Shown here: positions 19,259 to 26,710 of the stretch, in pieces
Layout of the letters: every line of letters starts with the position of its first letter
Numbering within the stretch: the first letter of the stretch is position 1
Position numbers and translations under genes: made by a program
Assembly (NCBI GenBank): GCA_019359725.1
Contig: JAHHGR010000001.1
Span: 1-64,000, forward strand
Direction: 5' to 3'
From: Aphanocapsa lilacina HA4352-LM1
GTDB taxonomy: Bacteria; Cyanobacteriota; Cyanobacteriia; Gloeobacterales; Gloeobacteraceae
DNA length: 64,000 nt
The notes under the pieces: model-generated
Databases searched by the model: none
What the model was told of the DNA's origin: nothing
What the model saw: the letters and a program-made list of their open reading frames with translations, nothing else

Positions 19259-21517
19259 ATGTTTCGCCCGGATGAAGACCGTCCCGATCCCCAGTCGTTG
19301 CTGCACGAGCTGATGCAGCTGTCGCGGGGCCGCCTGAAGCTGTATCTGGGCTACGCGCCCGGGGTGGGCAAAACCGTGCGCATGCTCCAGGAAGCCCGTG
19401 GGCTGCGCCGCCGCGGCGTCGATTTGGTGGTCGGCTGGGTGGAGACCCACGGCCGCCCCGATACCGAGGCGTTGCTTGCGGCTCTCGAAGTGATTGCACC
19501 TCGACAGGTCGATTATCAGGGCATCACGATCCTAGAACTCGATCTGGAGGCGATTTTGCAGCGGCGGCCGGCCACGGTGCTCATCGATGAATTGGCCCAC
19601 ACCAATGCCCCCGGCAGCCGCCACCGCAAGCGCTACGAAGATGTGGAGGTGCTGCTCGATGCCGGCGTGAGCGTGATGAGCGCCATGAACATCCAGCACC
19701 TCGAAAGCGTCGCCGAGGCCGCCGGACGTCTGATTGGGGCGGTTGTGCACGAGACGGTGCCCGACCGGCTGTTGCGCAGCGCTGAGGAGGTGCAACTGGT
19801 CGATGCGAGCCCGGAGGCGGTCCTGGAGCGGCTGCAGCGCGGGGCCAGGTACATTCCTCCCAGCAGCCCTTTTTTGCGCCGCAGTACCCTGGTCTACCTG
19901 CGTGAACTGGCCCTGCGGGCGGTGGCGGAGGTGGTCGACGCCGACATCCTGTCGGGCAAGAACGGCGTGGCAGGTCCGGCGGGGGTGCGCGAACGGGTGC
20001 TCGCGGCGGTGAGCACCAATCCGGCTTCCGCCCGGCTCATCCGCCGCGGGGCGCGCATTGCCGAGCGGCTCGACGCCGAATTGTTCGTGGCCTACGTCGA
20101 GACGGGTAGGCCGCTCGCTCCCCCCGAAGCGCACACCTTGCAGGAGCACCGCGCGGCCACCGAGGCGGCGGCGGGCGAATTTGTGCAGCTGCAAAACCGC
20201 GATGTGGCAGGGGCCCTGATCGACTTTGCTCTGCAAAAAAACATCACCCAGGTGATCGTCGGCGAGTCGTTGCGCTCCCCCGCTGAAGAACTGGTGCGCG
20301 GCTCGGTGATCAATAGGCTGCTGCGCACCACTAGCAACATCGACGTGCTGATTGTGGGAGAGGCCGAGTCGTCGATGGTCGGCCCACCGACTTCGGTCGT
20401 CGCCCAGCCGCCCTTCGCTGTCGGCTGTTTGCTGGTAGGCGCGGACTCTCGCCGTGCCCACGGCTGCGGTCGGCACAAAATTTATCTGGGCGCCGCACCC
20501 GGTGTCGGCAAAACCTTCGCGATGCTTCAGGAAGCCCACCAGCTGCAAGCCAGCGGCATCGACGTCGTCTGCGGGGTGATCGAGACCCACGGCCGCGCCG
20601 AGACGGCGGCTCTCATCCAGGATCTGGAGGTGGTGCCCAAGCGTGCAATGAGCTATCAGGGGCGCACGTTTTTTGAACTGGACGTCGAGGCAGTGCTGCA
20701 GCGCCGTCCGGCCGTCGTGCTCGTCGACGAGTTGGCCCACACCAATATCGCGGCTGCCGGCAACACCAAGCGTTTCCAGGACGTGGAGATGCTGCTTGCC
20801 GCCGGCATCGATGTGGTCTCCACCCTCAACATTCAGCACCTCGAAAGCCTCAATACCCTCGTCGAACGCACCACCGGCGTCAAAGTCCGCGAGACCCTGC
20901 CGGATCTGGTGGTCGAGGCGGCCGACGAAGTCGTGCTGGTGGATCTGCCCACCGGCGAACTCACTCAGCGGCTGCGCGAGGGCAAAATCTACGCCCAGTC
21001 TAAAGTCGAGCAGGCTCTTGCCAATTTCTTCCGCCCCGAAAATCTGTCGGCTCTGCGCGAACTGGCTCTGCGGGAAGTGGCCGACGACTGCACCACGCGC
21101 AAACTCGAAGAAGCCGCAAACGGGCCAGGCGGCTGTGTGCTGGTCTGCATCAATCTGCGCCCGAATGCCGAGCAACTCATCCGGCGGGGGGCGCGCATTG
21201 CCAGCCGCCTGGGTGCATCGCTGGTGGTCGCCCACATCGGCGCGCACGACGACGGGCCGACCGCGCAGGCCGTCGAGCGCCTGGACAGCCTCGCGCGCCA
21301 ACTGGGCGGCATCTTTGTCGAGCGCACCGCCGCCGCCCATCAAATCCCCGAGCAGATTGACGCTCTGGCCCGCGAACAGGGCGTCACCCTGCTGGTGATG
21401 GGTGAATCGCGCCGTTCGCGCTGGGAAAAGCTTCTCCATGGATGTGTGATCGAACAGGTGGTCCGCCGGGTGCGCAACCTCGATGTGCTGATCGTGGGCG
21501 ATCTCGAACACGAGTAG
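19259..21517 (+). CDS. Tandem KdpD N-terminal sensor protein without kinase domain
   Basis: 752 aa made of two copies of the same unit. Each has a KdpD (osmosensitive K+ sensor) domain followed by a universal-stress-protein domain. Walker A is at residue 35 in copy 1 (LGYAPGVGKTVRMLQEA) and about 415 in copy 2 (LGAAPGVGKTFAMLQEA). Both keep DELAHTN and MNIQHLES/LNIQHLES. USP parts begin near RVLAAVSTNPASARLIRRGA and CVLVCINLRPNAEQLIRRGA. There is no membrane domain and no histidine kinase. Free KdpD N-terminal proteins are known from other cyanobacteria, but as a single unit as far as I recall. The copies are clearly diverged, so the fusion is old. Presumably it senses ions or cyclic-di-AMP and acts on the kinase two genes upstream. 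Confidence 0.9.
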   Translation: MFRPDEDRPDPQSLLHELMQLSRGRLKLYLGYAPGVGKTVRMLQEARGLRRRGVDLVVGWVETHGRPDTEALLAALEVIAPRQVDYQGITILELDLEAILQRRPATVLIDELAHTNAPGSRHRKRYEDVEVLLDAGVSVMSAMNIQHLESVAEAAGRLIGAVVHETVPDRLLRSAEEVQLVDASPEAVLERLQRGARYIPPSSPFLRRSTLVYLRELALRAVAEVVDADILSGKNGVAGPAGVRERVLAAVSTNPASARLIRRGARIAERLDAELFVAYVETGRPLAPPEAHTLQEHRAATEAAAGEFVQLQNRDVAGALIDFALQKNITQVIVGESLRSPAEELVRGSVINRLLRTTSNIDVLIVGEAESSMVGPPTSVVAQPPFAVGCLLVGADSRRAHGCGRHKIYLGAAPGVGKTFAMLQEAHQLQASGIDVVCGVIETHGRAETAALIQDLEVVPKRAMSYQGRTFFELDVEAVLQRRPAVVLVDELAHTNIAAAGNTKRFQDVEMLLAAGIDVVSTLNIQHLESLNTLVERTTGVKVRETLPDLVVEAADEVVLVDLPTGELTQRLREGKIYAQSKVEQALANFFRPENLSALRELALREVADDCTTRKLEEAANGPGGCVLVCINLRPNAEQLIRRGARIASRLGASLVVAHIGAHDDGPTAQAVERLDSLARQLGGIFVERTAAAHQIPEQIDALAREQGVTLLVMGESRRSRWEKLLHGCVIEQVVRRVRNLDVLIVGDLEHE

Positions 21518-21618
21518 CAGCTGCACTCGAATCTCAACGGATTTGCCAACTTGCGCATCATGTAGATTGACAGTTTTTGCTAAATTGGATTTAGTCTTTT
21601 TTGAGAGGGTACCTCCCC

Positions 21619-21903
21619 ATGAAATACCTTCCGGCGACCCCGCGCGACTGGTGGCAGACGATTGGCCGCATCGGGCGGTTTTATCGCAGCGCGCAGATTC
21701 CGGCACCGCTCAAGTTCGCGCCCCTCGTCCTGAGCGCGGTCTATTTTCTGCTGCCGGTCGATTTCGTCCCCGACTTTGTGCCGCTGGTGGGACAACTCGA
21801 CGACGTGTCGGTGGTGTTTCTCATTCACATGCTGGTGGCCGGCTGGGCGCACCAGAAGTACTGGATCGACGCCGAGAAGACGCTGGATACTCCGGCCCGA
21901 TAG
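21619..21903 (+). CDS. DUF1232 (YkvA-like) small membrane protein
   Basis: 94 aa. The core hydrophobic segment FAPLVLSAVYFLLPVDFVPD with the downstream LVGQLDDVSVVFLIHMLV is the DUF1232 signature. These are small membrane-associated proteins of unknown role. The ATG at 21619 follows GAGAGG by about ten bases; the TTG at 21601 would overlap that site, so I reject it. A strong intrinsic terminator follows. Confidence 0.85.
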   Translation: MKYLPATPRDWWQTIGRIGRFYRSAQIPAPLKFAPLVLSAVYFLLPVDFVPDFVPLVGQLDDVSVVFLIHMLVAGWAHQKYWIDAEKTLDTPAR

Positions 21904-21929
21904 CGTCCGCATTGGAGCACCGATTCGAC

Positions 21930-21953
21930 AGCCGGGGCCACCCCGGCTTTTTT
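21930..21953 (+). terminator. Intrinsic terminator after the DUF1232 gene
   Basis: AGCCGGGG at 21930-21937 pairs with CCCCGGCT at 21941-21948 across a three-base loop, followed by a run of T to 21953. It ends rightward transcription; read in reverse it also lies just past the stop of the convergent hydrolase-like gene. Confidence 0.85.
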
Positions 21954-21958
21954 CACAG

Positions 21959-22741
21959 CTATTGAGCGGCGAGGGTGTGCTTCAAAAACTGCACCGTCCG
22001 CTCCCAGGCGTCGCGGGAGGCTGCCGCCCCGGCGGGTCCAGCAAGCGCCGCGTCAAAAAAACCGGCGCGCACACCCGGGTAGATCTTGAAGTCGTAAGTC
22101 TTGCCCGCCTTGGTGAGAGCGGCTTCCAACTCCGGAAGCTTGGAGGTGACTTCCTCGTCGAGGGCCGCATAATTTCCCAGCAACGGCATTTCCAGGTTGA
22201 GCACGCGGCCCACCGGTTCGGGGTTGGGAGCATAGAAAACCGCCACCGCCGCGATGTCGGGGTTCTCGGTGGCGTAGGTGAGGGCCTTGCTGCCCCCCCA
22301 GCCGAAACCGAGAATGGCAATCTTGCCCTGCGGACCGAGCAACTTTTCTAGGTACGCAAAGCTCAAGTCGAGGTCCCGGGCAATCAGGCTGTCGTTGAGT
22401 TTTTCGAGGGCCGCCGCCGGGTTGGGGCTGAGGGCCGCCGTTCCCCCGAGCCGCGAGTAGAGATCCGGGACCAGCACCGCAAAGCCCAAGGTGGCCAGTT
22501 CTGCCGCCACCCCGGCGATAAAGGCGTTCAATCCGGCCTCCTCGGGCACCAGCAACACAGCGGCCCGGGGCCGCCCCACCGGTAAAGCCCGATAGGCTTC
22601 GATGATCACCCCTTCGCCGGGAATGCGAATAGTGCTGGGGCTTGAAGCCGACGACAGATGAGCAGCCCCCCCCCACGCCAGTGCGCTGCCCGCTGTCAAC
22701 ACCTGCACGATAAATCGCCGCCGTTTTACCAGCCTGGCCAC
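21959..22741 (-). CDS. Exported dienelactone-hydrolase-family protein, catalytic residues lost
   Basis: 260 aa from a GTG at 22741, chosen because TAGGAG lies seven bases upstream; the ATG at 22792 has no such site. Residues 1-30 are a basic, hydrophobic export signal (VKRRRFIVQVLTAGSALAWG). The fold follows dienelactone hydrolase (PRAAVLLVPEEAGLNAFIAG, DLYSRLGG). The nucleophile motif, normally G-x-C-x-G-G, reads GFGWGG, so Cys is Gly. The usual His before GF is also gone (YPGVRAGFFD), while the Asp turn (GNYAALDEEV) remains. I infer a non-hydrolytic or altered protein rather than an active lactonase. Confidence 0.85.
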   Translation of the reverse strand: MARLVKRRRFIVQVLTAGSALAWGGAAHLSSASSPSTIRIPGEGVIIEAYRALPVGRPRAAVLLVPEEAGLNAFIAGVAAELATLGFAVLVPDLYSRLGGTAALSPNPAAALEKLNDSLIARDLDLSFAYLEKLLGPQGKIAILGFGWGGSKALTYATENPDIAAVAVFYAPNPEPVGRVLNLEMPLLGNYAALDEEVTSKLPELEAALTKAGKTYDFKIYPGVRAGFFDAALAGPAGAAASRDAWERTVQFLKHTLAAQ

Positions 22742-22853
22742 CCACGAACTCCTACACACAAACTCACTTCTATTATCGGACCGACCGCTCAAAGTGCAGT
22801 ATCGAGACCGGTTTTCATTCTAGGTTGAGCGCCAAATCAAGAAGTTTAAAAAT

Positions 22854-22883
22854 CTTAATTATTCATTAATCTACCGCAATTAC
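22854..22883 (+). promoter_or_regulatory. Pho-box-like direct repeats
   Basis: CTTAATTA, three bases, ATTAATCT, three bases, then GCAATTAC. The cyanobacterial PhoB-type box is three 8-bp repeats (pyrimidine-TTAA-pyrimidine-pyrimidine-T/A) spaced by 3 bp. The first repeat here is perfect, the second has one mismatch and the third is poor. It lies in an AT-rich gap of about 310 bases, 170 bases upstream of the alkaline phosphatase pseudogene, as expected for a phosphate-starvation promoter. Confidence 0.5.
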
Positions 22884-23054
22884 GATTAGGTTTGGATGAG
22901 ATTCACTTCGATATGGCTCCAATCGCATAGTTTTGATTCTGCGTTCTCTAAAGGCTGAAAGCGATTAGTATCTGTTAGTTTTTGCTCCAATCTTCGCAAG
23001 CAGCAATCGATTACTATGCGCATCTGGCTTTGTTTTTCTTAGGAGTTTTGCGCG

Positions 23055-23760
23055 ATGAAGCGTTTGCAATGGATACATGTCCTCGGTGCACTGTCTGCGA
23101 CAGTGGTACCGACTACACCATTCAGAACACTTACACCGTGGCCCCCTTCGCGCTCAAGGAGAACATTGGACAACCCGCGCATCGAGACCCTTTGGGAGTA
23201 CATGAAGCGCAACCACGGCTGGGCGACTGGAGTGGTAAGCGACGCCTTCGTCACCGACGCCACGGGCGCCTCGGAAGCGGCCCACTCCCGGGCGCGCTCG
23301 GCGCGCACCGCGATTGCCCAGCAGTTTATCGACTACTACACCGACAACGGCCCGACCGGCAGCGCGGCCCAACCGATTACCGGTTACCGCTCCCTCAGGA
23401 CGCTCACCCAGCCGCCCGATGTGATTTTGGGCGGCGGGGCGCGCGATTGGCTGCCGGTGGGCGATTCGACCTTGCTCAATTTCTACCAGGCCAGTTCCAG
23501 CGGGTATTCCAAACGATAGAGAACACGGTCTTTACCGACGCCAAGGTGACGCTCCTGAGCAATCCGCCCAAGCAGACCAGCACCGATTCAGTACGGCCAG
23601 GACTGGTTGCGCGATGTCAAACCGGGCGCGTATCTGGTGCGGCTGCAAATCCCGGGCAGGCCGCTGATCACCGGCCGCCTGGTGGTCGGCAAAGGCACCA
23701 CCGTCGCCAATTCTGGATCTCAGCAAGATTGGTCACCCGGATCACGACGAGGAGTACTAA
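23055..23760 (+). pseudogene. Decayed alkaline phosphatase
   Basis: The frame from 23055 has 154 codons. Inside it, ETLWEYMKRNHGWATGVVSD, FVTDATGASEAAHSRA, AIAQQFIDYY and PPDVILGGGARDWLP are characteristic of PhoA-type alkaline phosphatases around the central metal and active-site region. The N-terminal part with the catalytic Ser is not readable, and the frame stops at 23519. From about 23585 a second piece, QDWLRDVKPGAYLVRLQIPG and RPLITGRLVVGKGTTVA, then a frame change to LDLSKIGHPDHDEEY and stop, looks like the C-terminal appendage of the same protein. Frameshifts and deletions make it non-functional. Confidence 0.65.
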
Positions 23761-23787
23761 TTCTGCGGGACGGACAATCCCAAGACC

Positions 23788-23817
23788 AGCGGCCCGGCGG
23801 CAGTCGGGCCGCTTTTT
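23788..23817 (+). terminator. Intrinsic terminator after the phosphatase remnant
   Basis: AGCGGCCCG (23788-23796) pairs perfectly with CGGGCCGCT (23805-23813) over an eight-base loop, followed by TTTTT. It lies 28 bases past the old stop codon of the alkaline phosphatase remnant and has survived its decay. Confidence 0.85.
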
Positions 23818-23866
23818 TGTATCGCACGAGCTTGTCGGAAACCGGGGTAAGCGGGCAACCTGGTAG

Positions 23867-25051
23867 GTGTACGTTTCCAAACTTGCTGTGAGCAACGTGC
23901 AGAAGACCTCCCTGAGCGAACTGGCCGTGCTGTTTTTGCGCCTGGGGGTGACTGCCTTCGGGGGACCGGCCGCCCACATCGCCATGATGGAGGACGAAGT
24001 CGTCCGGCGACGGCGCTGGCTCACGCGCGAAGCATTCGTCGATTTGCTTGGGATCACTAACTTGCTGCCCGGTCCTAATTCGACCGAGATGGCCATCCAT
24101 ATCGGTCTTGTGCGGGCCGGCGGGCCGGGGTTGGTGGTGGCGGGGGTCTGCTTTATCCTGCCGGCGGCTTTGATCGTCGGAATACTCGCCTGGGTGTATG
24201 TCCAGTTCGGTACGCTCCCACAGGTGGAAGCGGCCTTTTACGGCATCAAACCGGTAATCATCGCCATAGTCGGCCAGGCGCTCTGGCGGCTGGGGCGGAC
24301 GGTGCTCAAAACGCCCCTGCTGATTGCCCTGGCGGTGGCGGCGACGGCCCTCAGCCTGGCTGGCGTTGACGAACTGGTGCTGCTGTTTGCGGCGGGGGGG
24401 CTGGTGACCGCCGCCCGCCGGTTGGGTACACCGCAAAAATTGTTGCAACTGGCTCCCTGGCCGCTTGTTGCCCCGCTCGCCGCTGCTCCTGCGGTCGCAG
24501 GAACGGCCGTCGGACTGTGGCCTCTGTTTTTGATCTTCTTGAAAATCGGCAGCGTGCTTTTTGGCAGCGGCTACGTGCTGCTCGCGTTTTTGCGCACCGA
24601 ACTGGTGGAGAAGACCGGCTGGCTCAGCGAAGTGCAACTGCTCGATGCGGTGGCGGTGGGCCAATTCACCCCAGGGCCGGTGTTCACCACCGCTACCTTC
24701 GTGGGCTACCTGCTGGGCGGGGCGCCCGGCGCGGCCGTGGCTACATTGGGGATCTTTCTGCCCGCGTTTATCTTCGTGGCCCTCGCCGGTTGGTTTGCGC
24801 CGCGCATCGGCCGTTCCCCATCGGCCAGGGCTTTCCTGGATGGCCTGAACGTTGCCTCGTTGGCGCTGATGGCGGCGGTCACCTTCGAGCTTGCGGGGGC
24901 AGCGATTGTCGATATTCCCACCGCTGTGCTCGCCGCTTTGAGTGCTGTGCTGCTGGTGCGCTGGGGATGGAACTCCGCCTGGCTCGTACTTATCGGAGCT
25001 GCGATGGGTCTGGTGGCCGCGGCGGGGCGGGTGAGCGGATCCGTTTCATAG
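23867..25051 (+). CDS. chrA: Chromate transporter, two-domain (long) form
   Basis: 394 aa with two homologous CHR halves, each of about six hydrophobic segments. The N-terminal motif FLRLGVTAFGGPAAHIAMME and LGITNLLPGPNSTEMAIHIG are mirrored in the second half by FLKIGSVLFGSGYVLLAFL and VAVGQFTPGPVFTTATFVGY. ChrA exports chromate, probably by proton antiport; some relatives may move sulfate-like anions. The start is a GTG at 23867; another GTG at 23888 is equally possible, and neither has a good ribosome site. Confidence 0.92.
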   Translation: MYVSKLAVSNVQKTSLSELAVLFLRLGVTAFGGPAAHIAMMEDEVVRRRRWLTREAFVDLLGITNLLPGPNSTEMAIHIGLVRAGGPGLVVAGVCFILPAALIVGILAWVYVQFGTLPQVEAAFYGIKPVIIAIVGQALWRLGRTVLKTPLLIALAVAATALSLAGVDELVLLFAAGGLVTAARRLGTPQKLLQLAPWPLVAPLAAAPAVAGTAVGLWPLFLIFLKIGSVLFGSGYVLLAFLRTELVEKTGWLSEVQLLDAVAVGQFTPGPVFTTATFVGYLLGGAPGAAVATLGIFLPAFIFVALAGWFAPRIGRSPSARAFLDGLNVASLALMAAVTFELAGAAIVDIPTAVLAALSAVLLVRWGWNSAWLVLIGAAMGLVAAAGRVSGSVS

Positions 25052-25078
25052 AATGAAGTCAATCTTTCGGGTCGAGCG

Positions 25079-26602
25079 ATGAGCGAACAGCCGATCGGCG
25101 TGGCACCCATGGACGCCCACAATGTGCGGCTTGTGGCCCACACCCATCCGCCCGGCTGGGTCAACCCGAAGCCCGCTGGGCGCTACAACCTGGTGGTGGT
25201 CGGAGGCGGCACAGCGGGGTTGGTGAGTGCGGGGGGCGCGGCGCTGTTGGGAGGCAAAGTCGCGCTGGTGGAACGTCACCTGCTGGGGGGTGATTGTCTG
25301 GTGGCCGGATGCGTGCCCTCCAAGGCGCTTATCCGCTCCGCCCGGGCGATGGCCGATGTCAAGGACGCCCACCGCTACGGCATCCGGGTGCACGGTAATG
25401 TCGAAGCTGACTTCGGCGCGGTGATGGAGCGCCTCCGGCGGGTGCGCGCCGATATCAGCCCCCACGATGCGGCGGAGCGCTTCAAAAATTGGGGCGTCGA
25501 CGTGTTTTTGGGGGCGGCGCGCTTCACCGGTCCGGACACAGTGCGGGTGGGCGAGGTGGAGTTGCGTTTCAGGCGCGCCATCGTCGCCACCGGCGGCCGG
25601 GCGGCCAGACCCGAGATTGCGGGCCTGGCGGAAGCGGGCTGCCTCACCAACGAGACGGTATTCTCCCTCACCGAGCGGCCGGAGCGGCTGGTGGTGATCG
25701 GCGGCGGTCCGATCGGCTGCGAACTGGCCCAGAGCTTTGCCCGTCTCGGGTCGCAGGTGGCGCTGCTGCACAAAAACGAGCGCGTGCTCGACCGCGAAGA
25801 CCCCGAGACCTCTCGGATCGTAGGCTGTGCCCTAGAGCGCGACGGGGTGCGGGTGCTCACCAAGGCCCGAATCGAGAAGGTAAGTCGCGAGGGCAGCGTC
25901 AAAACCGTGCATCTGGCGGGGGGCGATAGGGTTGCCTGCGAGGAGATCTTGCTTGCGGCTGGGCGTGTTCCCAACGTCGAAGGACTTGGCCTCGAAGCGG
26001 CTGGGGTGCGCTACGGCAAAGGCGGCGTCGAGGTGGACGACCGGTTGCGCACCAGCAATCCCCGCATTTATGCCTGTGGCGATATTTGCCTGCCGTGGAA
26101 GTTTACCCACGCTGCCGAAGCTTCCGCCCGCATCGCCCTCGAAAACGCCCTGTTCGGGGGAACCCTCGTCCTCGGCCGCAAAAAAGCGAGTGCCCTCACC
26201 ATGCCCTGGTGCACCTACACCGACCCCGAGGTGGCCCACATCGGTCTATCGGAGGACGAGGCGCGCGAGCGGGGCATCGCCTTCGACACTATCCACCTGC
26301 CGCTTGCCGAGTCGGACCGTGCCCTCACGGACGGCGAGGAGGATGGCTTTATCACTGTGCTTCTCAAGCAAGGTAGCGACAAGATCCTCGGAGCGACGCT
26401 GGTAGCCCGCCACGCGGGGGAGATGATCTCCGAAATCACCTTGGCGATGGTAGTAGGCAAGGGTCTCGCTACACTCTCGCAGGTCATTCATCCCTACCCA
26501 ACCCAGGCGGAAATCCTCCGCAAAGTGGCCGATACTTACGAGTCGCGCGCGCTTGAACGGCTGAGACCCTTTACCGAGAAGTGGCTCGCCTGGTTGCGTT
26601 AG
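25079..26602 (+). CDS. Mercuric reductase-like FAD/NAD(P) disulfide oxidoreductase
   Basis: 507-aa flavoprotein of the pyridine nucleotide-disulfide family. The FAD site is YNLVVVGGGTAGLVSAGGAA, the redox-active pair is in GGDCLVAGCVPSKAL (Cys at about 72 and 77), and the NAD(P) site is RLVVIGGGPIGCELAQSFAR. The dimer domain has HPYPTQAEILRKVADTYESR. The mercury-binding N-terminal HMA domain and the C-terminal Cys pair of true MerA are both absent, so detoxification of mercury is doubtful; these proteins are often only annotated MerA by similarity. It starts 27 bases after chrA, likely in the same transcript. Confidence 0.88.
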   Translation: MSEQPIGVAPMDAHNVRLVAHTHPPGWVNPKPAGRYNLVVVGGGTAGLVSAGGAALLGGKVALVERHLLGGDCLVAGCVPSKALIRSARAMADVKDAHRYGIRVHGNVEADFGAVMERLRRVRADISPHDAAERFKNWGVDVFLGAARFTGPDTVRVGEVELRFRRAIVATGGRAARPEIAGLAEAGCLTNETVFSLTERPERLVVIGGGPIGCELAQSFARLGSQVALLHKNERVLDREDPETSRIVGCALERDGVRVLTKARIEKVSREGSVKTVHLAGGDRVACEEILLAAGRVPNVEGLGLEAAGVRYGKGGVEVDDRLRTSNPRIYACGDICLPWKFTHAAEASARIALENALFGGTLVLGRKKASALTMPWCTYTDPEVAHIGLSEDEARERGIAFDTIHLPLAESDRALTDGEEDGFITVLLKQGSDKILGATLVARHAGEMISEITLAMVVGKGLATLSQVIHPYPTQAEILRKVADTYESRALERLRPFTEKWLAWLR

Positions 26603-26710
26603 CGCCCCTCGCGCTGGAGCACGGGTATGGAGTCGTGGCTGCGCAGGTGTTTTAGAAAACTTAACAGCACCGGCCTTTGTTGACTATCCTGAGAAGGCGT
26701 AAGGACTTTG

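Noticed and set aside
22982-23866. A 294-codon frame overlapping the phosphatase remnant
   Set aside because: Only the other frame matches alkaline phosphatase motifs; this one has no recognisable content.
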